A stretch of 64,000 bases of DNA from Gigaspora margarita (Eukaryota; Glomeromycota; Glomeromycetes; Diversisporales; Gigasporaceae). Location of the stretch: NCBI GenBank assembly GCA_009809945.1, contig WTPW01000029.1, positions 859,705 to 923,704 on the forward strand, read 5' to 3'. How positions within the stretch are numbered: the first letter of the stretch is position 1; every line of letters begins with the position of its first letter. The notes under the pieces are model-generated. The model was not told the DNA's origin. It saw only the letters and a list, made by a program, of their open reading frames with translations, and made no database searches. Position numbers and translations under genes: made by a program. This document shows positions 1-9,915 of the stretch, in pieces.

Positions 1-90
1 AAATGGAATTGGTGTCAAAAAAGATGAATGAGAGAAGTCTAAAGAAAACTACTGGACCTCTGAAATCAGATGGTAAATCCAATCCAGTCT
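1..90 (+). pseudogene. Sel1-repeat gene remnant (3' end)
   Basis: The first bases read NGIGVKKDE in frame 2 and then hit TGA at 29-31. NGIGV.KDE is the junction motif of the Sel1 repeats also present at 40-41 kb in this window. After the stop the frame continues EKSKENYW, which resembles the following helix of a Sel1 unit. The gene would begin outside the window. The stop inside the repeat suggests decay, although a truncated C-terminus cannot be excluded. Confidence 0.5.
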
Positions 91-753
91 AGGTAGTCAG
101 TGGCCTAGCATAGTTGAAAGTTTGTTGGAAGATTTTCTTATTCCTTGGTTTTTCTTGTGGAACTCGAAAATCAAGTAGGGAGAATTGTGAGAGTGTAAAG
201 TCATGCTGATTTTATATTTATATTATTATTCTATCCGATTATCATTTTTAGACTTCTATTTGTAAGTCAATATGTATATTTAGTAAGAGTTGACATAGCC
301 CTCAAGTATAGTACTGTGGCTTATTAGTATCGTAAATGAAAGTACCTGTTTATCTGGTTTGAGAAAGTGCACGAAGTGGCATTTCGGCCAGAAGTGGCAT
401 TTCAGCCAGAAGTGGCATTTATGACAGAAGTGACATTTCAGCCAGAAATGGCATTTATGCCAGAAGTGGCATTTATGACACTTATGCCATAAGTTTAGTG
501 GCAGAAACCTGTATGAAAGTAGAATTAGCGCAGTAGTGTAAAAGTATAAATACGATGTCTCTTGTCTTTAGAGCAAGACAGCTTTTTGGTAGCTCAGAAA
601 GGAAGAACTCAAGTAGAGTTCATCACCTTCGAAATTAGAGTAGAAGTGTTATAGTTAGTAATCCCCCCGATAGATAATAAATAAACTGTTATTATAATAA
701 ACCGATACTTTCCTAAAGTATAAACCCGTGACCCCATATTATAGTCTCGTGAC
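91..753. other. Non-coding stretch
   Basis: No convincing gene is seen. It holds the 18-bp tandem repeat at 371-490 and a segment at 530-720 with a TATAAATA box-like string and AATAAA signals, which might be a decayed LTR, but no matching second copy is visible here. Confidence 0.4.
371..490. repeat. 18-bp minisatellite, about 6.5 copies
   Basis: Consecutive units of the form AGAAGTGGCATTTMWGCC start near 390, 408, 426, 444 and 462, with partial units at both ends. Alternating units end in CAGCC or ATGAC/ATGCC. The GGCATTT..ATGCC pairing makes the array partly self-complementary. Confidence 0.85.
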
Positions 754-1073
754 TAGTGATGCGATCGGCTCAGCTCGGCTCGGCTCACGGCTAACATTTA
801 CTAAGCTGAGCTGATCCTTCGGCTCTACATCCAGAGCTGAGCCGTTTATAAGCCGATCTCCCTCATAGATAAAGTTGAACACATGATACTAGATTATCTA
901 CTATTGGCAAATACTTTATTAGTAGACCCATAGCCGAGCTGACGATCGGCTTCAAGGTCTTAGCCAAGCCATTTTTGGAGCCGATACCTTATTAGTAGAC
1001 TCAAAGCCGAGCCGATGATCAGCTCGGCTTAGCCGTTCGGCTCACGGCTCGGCTCTAGCCATTCGCATCACTA
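754..1073. mobile_element. Non-autonomous hAT-like element with palindromic GCTCGGCT interior
   Basis: The ends are perfect inverted copies, TAGTGATGCG at 754-763 and CGCATCACTA at 1064-1073. They are flanked by CTCGTGAC (746-753) and CTTGTGAC (1074-1081), an 8-bp target duplication with one mismatch, as made by hAT transposases. Subterminal DNA is packed with GCTCGGCT and its complement, making a GC-rich foldback in an AT-rich region. No coding capacity. Confidence 0.75.
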
Positions 1074-1081
1074 CTTGTGAC

Positions 1082-1420
1082 ATAATCGTGAACCCGATTC
1101 GACCCTAGTAACTCGGACCAAGTTTGTTCCCACCTTACCAAGACTCTCCGAACCTTGAGACCCGGACCAAATCAACCACGCCTCTTTCTGCCTGCCGATT
1201 CAAGGTTTAAGAGTCTTGAGTGGTAGTAGAGTTGGTTTTAGTTAGTGTTATTAGTGTATTGTGATTATAGTTAGAAGTAGGGTAATATTTTCCCCTTCTC
1301 AATGGACAGACTTTATTATTAAGAATTATTACTTTGTACATAATTATTTTGTAAAAATAGACCTTAAATAAAAATTACATTGTGTCTCTTAATTATTAAC
1401 ATAAAAATTCGAATTAATCA
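1082..1420. other. Non-coding stretch
   Basis: No gene or clear repeat was recognised; it is AT-rich towards its right end. Confidence 0.4.
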
Positions 1421-1428
1421 GTATGATC

Positions 1429-2792
1429 AGGACCGGGAAAACTCTATTATAGGTCCCCGCTTTAAAAAAATTGAATTATATTCTCTGCGAATCAGAGTTT
1501 TTTATAATTAAGCGAATCAGTTTTACAGACACCTTAGGAGACTAATAATAATGCGAATCACTTTTGGTCAAGCACCTTATGAATATATAATATACTAGAT
1601 AAAATATAAATTTATAGTATTAAAAATTTTTTATATTAAATAATAAAAAACAGAATCTAATCGGGCCACTCAATACAGGAAATAACTATAAAGATTTAGA
1701 ATTCAATCATTGATTCTAAAACGATTTTGAGGTTTCGATCATCGATTTTGATTTTTAGAATTGATTCGCATTCCTATATACTGGTATGTATCTATGAGCT
1801 TGCCAGAGCAGCAGCCACCTCAAAGTTCACTAACAATCGATATTACTATCACAGCTGTCGCAGCATATTAATCGATTTGATTGAATGTTGCAGAAGTGAC
1901 ATTGATCATTAGCAAATTTTGAAAATTAGTGTGACACTTGATGAATATTGTAATAATTCTGTAATTATAATAGAACGTAAGTTGCGAGGTGTGAAATTCG
2001 CTTTGTAGATTGTGTTAGAGTAGGTTGAAATCTGCATTTTATTATGTCTTTTATTATAATAAAAGTAGATTTCACTATAATGCAATAATGATAGCAAATT
2101 TCACTATTTCAAAACTTAATTATCAAAATTACAGTAAACTTTCGGTAAAATAAAATATAGTTTTTGATAATTATATTTTCTGCCAGTATATGGGCTGCCG
2201 TCAATAGAAATCAAGCAGATCTACATTTGAAAAAAAATNNNNNNNNNNNNNNNNNNNNNNNNNNNNNNNNNNNNNNNNNNNNNNNNNNNNNNNNNNNNNN
2301 NNNNNNNNNNNNNNNNNNNNNNNNNNNNNNNNNNNNNNNNNNNNNNNNNNNNNNNNNNNNNNNNNNNNNNNNNNNNNNNNNNNNNNNNNNNNNNNNNNNN
2401 NNNNNNNNNNNATTTTTTTTCAAATGTAGATCTGCTTGATTTCTATTGACGGCAGCCCATATCACTTCGATATAATCTTATTCTGGGCGAAAATTTTATC
2501 GAAACTATATTTTTATTACCGAAAAATAATTATCAGTGATCACATGTCCTGCTAATTTCAAATCAGGCTATAATAATGCGAATCAGATTGTGGCTGGCAC
2601 CTTTTTAATTATTTAACTATGCGAATCTATATATAAGCGGTGACCTTTTTTTTTGCGAATCATACAAAGCCGAGGACTTCACAAGGCTTTATAATAATTC
2701 GAATCTATGGTAGGTCGGTCACATTTTTCAAAATTATAGTAGTATGCGAATATTGTTGCGGCGGGGACCTATAATAGAGTTTTCCCGGTCCT
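1429..2792. mobile_element. 1.36-kb non-autonomous hAT-like element with TGCGAATC subterminal repeats
   Basis: Left end AGGACCGGGAAAACTCTATT and about 12 further bases recur as an exact inverted copy ending at 2792, a terminal inverted repeat of about 32 bp. The flanks are identical 8-bp repeats, GTATGATC at 1421-1428 and 2793-2800. Within about 250 bp of each end the motif GCGAATC(A/T) recurs (near 1486, 1513, 1552 on the left; 2577, 2622, 2655, 2698, 2742 on the right), like transposase-binding subterminal repeats. No transposase frame is visible, but part of the interior is an N-gap. Confidence 0.75.
2188..2462. repeat. Inverted repeat flanking an assembly gap
   Basis: The 51 bases 2188-2238 are repeated as an exact inverted copy at 2412-2462, directly on either side of the N run 2239-2411. 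This may be a second element nested in the 1.36-kb element, or a hairpin the assembler could not cross. Reading frames crossing it are artefacts. Confidence 0.8.
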
Positions 2793-2966
2793 GTATGATC
2801 CCTGCACAAGCCTCTACGCACAATAACGGAAATTAATAAATTAACCGGGACAATTGAAATTGAGCCTAGAAACTCACACGCTCTTTTATAAATCGATCTC
2901 CCAATATTTTAAATAAATACATTTATCCCAAACTTTTAAATCTTTAATGATTGTGGCCCAGTAGTT

Positions 2967-3197
2967 AAATCGGCAAACGAAGTTTTGGAAGTCTCTCCCA
3001 AAGCCACAACACCGGGCTGGACCGGACTGATGCATCCCTATCCTCAAATATAGCTCTATCGCATGATAATTCATGACATATTGCTGCTAAAGCCCGATAT
3101 GAGGATCTTGAAGTCCTATTTTCATCCAAAGCTCTTGTTTTAGCTAATTGACGTATTACCTGATCATTAGCTTTAGGTTGGTATATAATCCAGAATC
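2967..3197 (-). CDS. Possible coding exon of unknown protein
   Basis: The - strand is open from just after a TTTTTTTACAG-like acceptor (near 3198) to TAA at 2965-2967. The translation has unusually non-AT-driven composition for this region, with the strings DQVIRQLAKTRALDENR and RALAAICHELSC, which looks like protein rather than chance. No donor, start or further exon was identified and the family is not recognised. It could be the last exon of a gene or a remnant. Confidence 0.35.
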
Positions 3198-3580
3198 TTG
3201 AATTATTTACTGTAAAAAATTAATTCATCAATTGTGGAATTAACTTTGGCAGAAAATAATGTTTTATATGACGTCAAGACTTGTTAAAATATCTATGTTC
3301 CAAAGGTTCTACCTCGTCTGAATTGCATCTGATTTGTAATTTCAGAACGGTCTAAGGCTCCTTGGATTTTTTTTTTTGATTATCCCGCACTAATTAGCCG
3401 CAGACCAAATAAGTAAACACTATTTATTTTAGTTTTTGCTTGTTGAAGTTAGTTAAATTAATATAAATAAAATTTTATTTTAGTAAATCATATATTTAAT
3501 ACATACAAATAATATTATATATGTTACATTCAGATTTTTAGCCCTTTCTTCACATGCGCTATTTTCATAATAAGGCTGCT

Positions 3581-3821
3581 CGAAATTACAATTTCGTTTA
3601 ACGTTCTCCCCCCCCACCAGCTCTAAGAGCTCCCCCCTAGAATTAAACAGGCCAATCAGAACGCTCATCTCGTCTTACGATTCCAATAAATCACGTGCTT
3701 ATAAGTCAACCAATAATAATGTGTTTATTTTTTGCAATTTTAATATGTTTGTTTAATTTGACCCCCCTCCCCCCACCACGCTTAAGCTTCTTAAGGGAAC
3801 GTTAAACGAAATTATAAATTC
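3581..3821. mobile_element. Small inverted-repeat element with C-runs
   Basis: AATTTCGTTTAACGTTC at 3590-3606 is matched by its exact complement at 3797-3813, and weaker pairing extends about 9 bp outward. Just inside each end lie runs of seven to eight C beside CACCA. The interior holds AGCTCTTAGAGCT-like and CTTAAG palindromes. No clear target duplication. Confidence 0.6.
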
Positions 3822-3895
3822 AAATGGCCTAAGCTTTTAGGTATGCATTCACTGCATCCGTTGGTGAACGATCCAAATATAATAATTCAATTCAC

Positions 3896-4108
3896 TTAAT
3901 CCAAATTGGATTTATATTGAGGTTTCCCATTATAATAATTAATGTAATTGTCGTTTATTTTTTTCCGTACCGCATAATTATCAGGAACCGGATATTGATT
4001 TAGTGTTTTGGTGTAACCAAGGTAAGATTTAGGCGGATAAATACCTTCTTTTACGATATAGTATTGAAAACTTCTCCGTGGTGACTTCCATCTAATTGTA
4101 CGATCCAT
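3896..4108 (-). CDS. Small reading frame, unknown
   Basis: A 70-residue frame starting at ATG with a basic, Tyr-rich composition (MDRTIRWKSPRRSF at its start). The frame stays open upstream for about 11 codons to a stop, so the start is not certain. No domain or signal peptide is recognised and no neighbour supports a function. It may be a chance frame. Confidence 0.25.
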   Translation of the reverse strand: MDRTIRWKSPRRSFQYYIVKEGIYPPKSYLGYTKTLNQYPVPDNYAVRKKINDNYINYYNGKPQYKSNLD

Positions 4109-4156
4109 TGTGTAATTTGAATTGTCTTCAGTTCTTTCATTTTTATTTTTTATAAA

Positions 4157-4342
4157 ATGATAATTAAAATTATTTGTATACTATATATCTTATCTTTATT
4201 TTATTGCGTAATATCAGGATATTCGTATGTATTTACGTACAATTCATACGTATATCTGATATATGATGTAATTTCAATTGACTTACTATCGGGGTCAAAT
4301 TTTTTCGAAGTTTGTGGACAAATGATTAGTTGTTTCCGATAA
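4157..4342 (+). CDS. Small hydrophobic reading frame, doubtful
   Basis: It encodes 61 residues beginning MIIKIICILYILSLFYC, which resembles a signal peptide or membrane segment, followed by two Cys near the end. It is divergent to the preceding small frame. In DNA this AT-rich, Ile/Tyr/Leu-rich frames arise by chance, so support is weak. Confidence 0.15.
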   Translation: MIIKIICILYILSLFYCVISGYSYVFTYNSYVYLIYDVISIDLLSGSNFFEVCGQMISCFR

Positions 4343-5205
4343 GTTTAATATCGCCTATTAGAGTTTTGTTATATGATCTATTGGATTTCATACATATTAT
4401 TTAATACAAGTAGTCAATGAAATAGTGTTCATTATTGTACATATATAAGCTATTATATATAAAAAGCTATTTAATTAATAAACCAGACCAATTTAACCAA
4501 TTTAAACCTAAATTTACCAGAGATCCTTCGACTACTGACAGTGAATTTGGTTGACCAGCAGATTTAACTAACACTATATATAGCAGATATCTAGTATGTA
4601 CTCATACCAAATTCATTAGCTTTGTAGGTCTCATAATTCATACATTCATTTTTTAATTTTTTTAATACAAATAAATAATTAATTAAGGTCCAAATAGGTG
4701 AGAAAAATTATAAAAAATACTCTTTTATAAATCCAATAAAAATGACAAATATGAATTACCAATATTGTAGTAACAGGATTCACGGGACTCAAAAACAATT
4801 ATAAAATTAATCAATCTAATTGAATCGAAAACGGCTATAATTTAAGCTTTTTGGAAAATTTTGCTTAAAATTTCTACTACTGTATGACTGTGCATTGCAT
4901 AGCATTATAGTTATAAAATTACTAACCAAAAAAGTTATTATTCAAACCCTAAAATCTAAACCTGTTATCCTTACTAAATCAGAAAGATTCCAATTTAGGA
5001 TTACGACATATACTAAAAAACAAAGAACCCATGTGAAAATGATAAATATGTTATTTTCTCATCGTTTTTGTTCTATATAAAATGATTGAAATTTCTAAAT
5101 TTCCTATTTACATACGTAGTACGTACTACGTGCGTACGTAATGCGGCGGATCGCAAAAAATAATTATCAAGAACTAAGTTCATACAGTTTCTTTTTCAAA
5201 AAAAT
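4343..5205. other. Upstream DNA of module A
   Basis: From about 4458 to the LamG start this stretch is homologous to 11415-12173, 17847-18637 and (from about 28673) 29367. Shared landmarks include AAAAAGCTATTTAATTAATA, ACCAGACCAATTTAACCAAT and the GTACGTAC block. It contains no gene and is best read as the 5' part of the duplicated module. Confidence 0.7.
5113..5140. promoter_or_regulatory. GTACGTAC palindromic block upstream of LamG copy A
   Basis: A cluster of TACGTA and GTACGTAC palindromes followed by AATGCGGC lies about 66 bp before the ATG. The same block precedes all four LamG copies at similar distance. It could be a transcription-factor site or merely a conserved part of the duplication. 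Confidence 0.4.
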
Positions 5206-6467
5206 ATGATAATGAATTACTATTATTTCTATTATTTGATTATCATCATCTTTAGTAATTCGATTTCAGTTTTTTGTCAGAAACAGGAACCTAGAATATA
5301 TCGTGAATTAATAACAGAACCAACTATATTCACGCCGGAATATAATCGCGTTATTAGTCATGCTGAGTTACCAGTTGTAAAAAATGAGTTATCAATAACT
5401 CTAAAAATATCTCTTGCAAGACATAGTCTCGGTCCTGGATGGGACATTGTTTTTTATAAAGGTATTTTACATATGACTATTAATTATTTATTAAAAATTC
5501 TCAGTTAATCATATAAAAATTTTTATATTTAGGTAGAACGGAAAACAGTCGTACACCTGCACTCTGGTTAAACCCAAATAACTCAGCTCCGTGTCCACGT
5601 TTCTCGACTACTGGCAGTCAGTGTTTAAAATTCAATGTTCTCAGTGTTCTCAAAGAACATTATACAATTTTTGAGAACATAAATTATTAAAATATGTTCT
5701 CTATTTGAGAACATTCAAAAAATTCTTTTAATATTAAAAAAATTTTAATTTTCATATATAAAGAACATTAAAATTTTACTGAGAACATTAAGAAATTAAA
5801 AATGTTCTTTTTGAGAACATAAAACCAAATTTGAATTTTAAACACTGCTGGCAGTATTAACGGTGGAGTTGATTTGATTGATTATGGATTCCTACTTAAC
5901 CGATGGTACCATGTAACATACACACTTTCAGACCACGACAAACGAATGAATTTCTATATAGATGGTGAATGGGTTGGATCTTCCAGTGTCGCACATGTTC
6001 GTCAATCTATCAAATTTAATGATAGTCCGTTATATATTGGAAGTAATCTCAGCTGGTGCGGATTTGCCGGACAAATTAGGTAAACGTGGAATTTAATCAA
6101 CCAAATTATCGATTTAAAATTTAAGTTCTGTATATTTTTTTTCGAAAAAAAAAAATTAGCAATTTTCGTTATTATAATTTTCGCTTATCTCATAGTGAGG
6201 TACTAATGGACTATTCGGTGAGATTATTTTTTGATTTAGCATTTATGCAAATATACACATATTTTTTATATTTCTTACAAATTTTTAATTTAGGGCGAAG
6301 ATCTAACGAATCATAATGACAATGATGAATGTCTAAATAAATCTTTTGTTGATTTAACTATAGCATTCTTTCTTGGTATAATGGTAATGGTATTGGCAGG
6401 TATTCTTTTTATACCTAAAATTATACTTCGAAGAAGTTATCAAGAAATCCCAAATCCTATGCAATGA
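5206..6467 (+). pseudogene. LamG-like membrane protein, copy A (disrupted)
   Basis: Four exons can be read: 5206-5461, 5533-6079, 6160-6217 and 6294-6467, with GT..AG introns of 71-80 bp that keep phase. The protein has a hydrophobic signal peptide ending near VFCQ, a short N-terminal region, then a LamG/concanavalin-A-like jelly-roll core (RWYHVTYTL, NFYIDGEWVGSS, LYIG, GQI.NFR), and a C-terminal membrane helix (AFFLGIMVMVLAGILF) before a basic tail. This predicts a single-pass cell-surface protein with its putative ligand-binding domain outside. Copies B-D do not share a 5' extension here: their upstream ATG plus RINNN is missing in A. A 229-bp element (5619-5847) sits in exon 2 and breaks the frame. 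Ligand unknown. Confidence 0.8.
5619..5847. mobile_element. hAT-like MITE in LamG copy A exon 2
   Basis: The ends are CAGTGTTTAAAATTC and its complement, flanked by perfect 8-bp duplications CTGGCAGT (5611-5618 and 5848-5855). The interior repeats GTTCTC/GAGAAC several times. A near-identical 228-bp copy lies at 45717-45944 with its own 8-bp duplication, so this is a mobile family. Confidence 0.9.
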
Positions 6468-6609
6468 ACACACTACGTACTGAATTTGAAAATTAAAAAA
6501 TGTCTCATTGTACCAATGAATTGAATTTATTGCTTGTTAAAAAAAAATGTAATAAATATTTTTGATTTAATAAAAACTATTATGTCATGAAATTATTAGC
6601 ATATGCACA

Positions 6610-6860
6610 ATTTACTCCTCATTAACATTATATAATTCAAATAATGCTTATAATATATAATTATTGTGGCGTAGTTCTATATTGCTAAGGTGTAATAATC
6701 AACGAAAAATTTGCATGCGTGATTTATTGTACACAATCTGATGTTTTTCATAACCGTCATTCACTATTCTATAGAATGCGTTGACTCGCTGGTACAAATT
6801 TACCACATCCCATACAGTTTCTGCATGATTACTATAACAGAGATCTAGAAATAGAAAAGA
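6610..6860 (-). pseudogene. Decayed copy of the small module reading frame (A)
   Basis: Homologous to the open frame at 14101-14342. VNLYQRVNAFYR and DVV upstream of it are still legible on the - strand, but the downstream part is shortened and shifted. It converges with the LamG gene. Confidence 0.5.
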
Positions 6861-7194
6861 ACATTATAAATGATTCTTGAGTTCAATCACTATTAATTTA
6901 ATGTATTGAATTTATTTCTGCAACTCTACTCTAGATTATTACAACAATTAGCTAAACGAAGTATGCATATTTTTTTTGCCTAAATTTTTATATTGGCTGT
7001 AAACTTTAATAAAATATAATATCATAGATATCAATTTCCAATATTTTTAACAAAAAAAAAAATCTAATTAAATCATTTTCTATATTTTATAGCACTCTAA
7101 TAATCCAATATTTTTGATTATTATTAAAAATCAATAAGTTTATAATAATACTTTTCTCTTGGTATAAAAACATTTTTTAATAAGTTACATCTAA

Positions 7195-8215
7195 TGTATG
7201 AAAAATTTTTTCAGAGAACTTAGATTTTCGCAACAAAATTGATTACCGGAAACAAATAAATAAATAAATTAATGTAGTATTTTTACGAATAGCCTATGCC
7301 AATGCTTTTTCAATATCAAATTTAAAATTTTTGTGAGAAATATTTAGAGAAGTTAAGGCATTATTTATACAAAACGCCTCTGCAATTGCTTCCCCTTCAA
7401 AATAAGGCCATTGTATGAAATATTTAGAGAGGTTAGAATAGTATTTTTGCGAAGTGCTTCAACTGATCATTATGCGAAATATTTAGAGAAGTTAAGGTAA
7501 AATTTTTACAAAGTGCCTTTGCAAGTGTACTCCCTCCCTCAGAGTCAATTTTATTATAGCTAATATCTAAAAAAAGTCAAAGTAACGTTTCTATAAGGAG
7601 CATTTGCTAATGCTTTTGAACCTTTAAAACCAAGATAATTAATATAAATGTCCAAGTAAAGTCAAAGTAGTATTTATGCAGAATGCATTTGCTAATGCTT
7701 TTCCCACCCTTAATATCAAGTTGATTTAAGAAAGGTTTAGAGAAGTAAGAGAAGTTTTCTTACAAAGTGCTCTGCGAAAACTTTCCCTCCTTCAGATCCA
7801 ATTTCACTATCATTAAAATCTAAAGAAATTAAATTAATGTTTTCGCAAAGGGTACCTGCCAATGTTTTTGCATCAAATTGACCATTATAGATAATTATGG
7901 AAGTCAAAGTAGTGTTCTTACACAGAACATAAGCTAATATTTACAAGCTTTAAAACCAAGACTATTAAGAGAACTAAATATTTGAAAGAACAATTTTGGC
8001 CCGAAGATATAAATCTATTAATGAAGGTTATTAGCAATAACACAACTTCAACTGATTTATCTTATTAATCTTAAGCGTTAAATATTTATTTAAGCTTTTA
8101 CTTGTTCTTAGAAACATTGCAACCAATGAACATTCAATGGCGTCTACAGCCTCGTCATTATAATTTTTTTTTTTTATAAAAATTGAATTTTAAGATATAT
8201 CTGCACCATATCATT
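7195..8215 (-). pseudogene. F-box/LRR gene remnant, module A
   Basis: On the - strand, 28-codon LRR units of the type (K)NTTLTSLNIS..N can be followed, collinear with the intact gene at 31109-32638. Indels and stops interrupt every few units. Homology reaches the region between F-box and LRRs (about 8140-8210, matching 32140-32220), but the F-box end is not present. Repeat number differs from the intact gene, as expected for an 84-bp tandem coding repeat. Confidence 0.8.
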
Positions 8216-8890
8216 CATATAAAAATTTTTTGAAAATAAAATTAAAGCCAAGTTGCCGAGTCATTTTCAAATTTTATGTTTTGAAAACCAAAACTATTTT
8301 ATTTGAAATTTGATGGTAAACTTTTGGTTAATTCACATCAAGTTGTTTCATTGTGTTATGAAAGAATTTTAGACTTTTGAAAAATATAGCATAATAATTG
8401 CGCAGATATTGCCGTCATTGATTGGTAACATCAGCCCACACCGCATAAAGCAGACCGACTTTTGACATAAAATTTAAGCACCACAAAAATGGCAGAATTC
8501 TATGTGGACTCCGTTAGATTCATGTGGGATGGAAGGGATGGGTGTAAACTCGTACTTAAAATGATAAATGTAGATTATTGACAGCTTTGCATCCAATATT
8601 GTCTTTCTAAATAAAGTCCATCAGTTTTTGGGTTCTGTTTGGACACTTTTGCACAATGAAACGTTAATTTATTTAGCCTCAAATGTTTTTTTTTTTTTTA
8701 GTAAATGTTACATTCTAAGAGTATAGTCTTTTATTACTTATTAAGACAAGTTAAAGATAATCAAATTTTGGACTACACGTCTTATTTTACTTGACTGATT
8801 ATGTATTCCATACGTTTGTCAAACTAATTAAATTTCTTCGCACTAAACAATAAAAACAACTCATTCGTCACTTTTTTTATATTATTCAAT

Positions 8891-9178
8891 ATATGGGCTT
8901 GTGCTACAGAAAAGAGGTAAATTGACAAATTTTTGAAAATTAATTTTTTTATATAAATTAATTTAGAATACAATTAGGATCATTTTTTACTTAAGATACA
9001 AAAGCAGTTGTATTAATAAAATTTTGCAATATAGTTCTTCAAAATTTATAATTTCTTATAGTTTATTATAAAATTTATAATTTCTTATAGTTTATTATAG
9101 AATTTATAACATAAAAATTGATTTTCTGAAGATCAATTTTTTTGTTATTTCCCCTTTTCTGTAGCACCTTGCTCATAT
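8891..9178. mobile_element. Inverted-repeat MITE
   Basis: ATATGGGCTTGTGCTACAGA at the left is matched by the complement of TCTGTAGCACCTTGCTCATAT at the right (about 27 bp, few mismatches). CAAT flanks both ends and may be a target duplication. The interior contains a direct duplication of about 31 bp (9040-9102). Confidence 0.6.
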
Positions 9179-9348
9179 CAATACATTATAGCCCGATTCT
9201 GTGTCACTATTTGAGATTATGTAATGCTTTTTTTATTAATGATTTTAGACAGAGGTCCCTTGCGAAGCAGGGACCTCTGTTTAAAATTATTAAAAAAAAG
9301 TGTTACATAATCTCAAATAGTGACGGAGACTCGCGCTATAATGTATTG
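9179..9348. repeat. 170-bp near-perfect palindrome
   Basis: CAATACATTATAGC at the left pairs with GCTATAATGTATTG at the right; the inner arms GTCACTATTTGAGATTATGT (9203) and its complement (ending 9324) are exact. The centre is a second hairpin, CAGAGGTCCC..GGGACCTCTG. The whole can fold into one long hairpin and is probably a foldback element. Confidence 0.85.
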
Positions 9349-9390
9349 TGTGTAAAAAGTTTTTTTTAAGATTAAGATTTTTTCTTTAAT

Positions 9391-9480
9391 ATTCTCACCC
9401 TCCACCTCCCCCACCCACCCGCCCTTAAAAAAATCTTTAAAATTCTTACCCTCCACCTCCCCCACCCACCCACCCTTGAA
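9391..9480. repeat. Direct duplication of a C-rich 60-bp unit
   Basis: CACCCTCCACCTCCCCCACC and its neighbours occur twice, at about 9396 and 9457, with one or two changes. Confidence 0.75.
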
Positions 9481-9514
9481 AAATTTCTAACACGGGCACT
9501 GACCCTTGAAATTT

Positions 9515-9915
9515 TTTCAAACTCCGATCAAGAATAGAAATCGGATTTTGTGTTCGGGTAGGTTATACAAAAATTCAAACTCCGACAGACCGGGTTCGGA
9601 TCGGGTTCATGAACCAAGATCGGGTTCAAATGAACCAAGATCGGGTTCAGTTTTTTTTTAAACTCCGACCAAAATAGTGGACGGTTTTCGTGTTCCCACG
9701 ACAATGATCGAGTAACATGAAAATTCAAACTCCGCCGTTCCGGGTTCAGATCGGGTTCATTTGAACCAAGACCGGGTTCACTTGAACCAAGCCCGGGTTT
9801 AAGAACCAGGATCGGGTTCATTTAACCCATGATCGGGTTCATTTGAACCATTATAGGGTTCATTTGAACCAAGATCGGGTTCATTTGAACCAGGATCGGG
9901 TTCATCTAACCACAA
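9515..9915. repeat. GGTTCATTTGAACC-type repeat field
   Basis: Two diverged copies of about 140 bp (starting near 9515 and 9650, both with CAAACTCCG and CGGGTTC) are followed by 21-22-bp units of GATCGGGTTCATTTGAACCA from about 9735 to 9910. The unit is itself palindromic. The - strand frame here (PGLGSNEP-like) is a by-product of the repeat. Confidence 0.8.

Noticed and set aside
530-720. Possible LTR end with TATAAATA and AATAAA
   Set aside because: No TG..CA ends, target duplication or second copy could be shown.
2164-2465. Reading frames on both strands crossing the N-gap
   Set aside because: They consist of the inverted-repeat arms plus N's; no real protein.
9528-9821. 97-codon - strand frame
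   Set aside because: Made entirely of the GGTTC repeat; composition follows the period.
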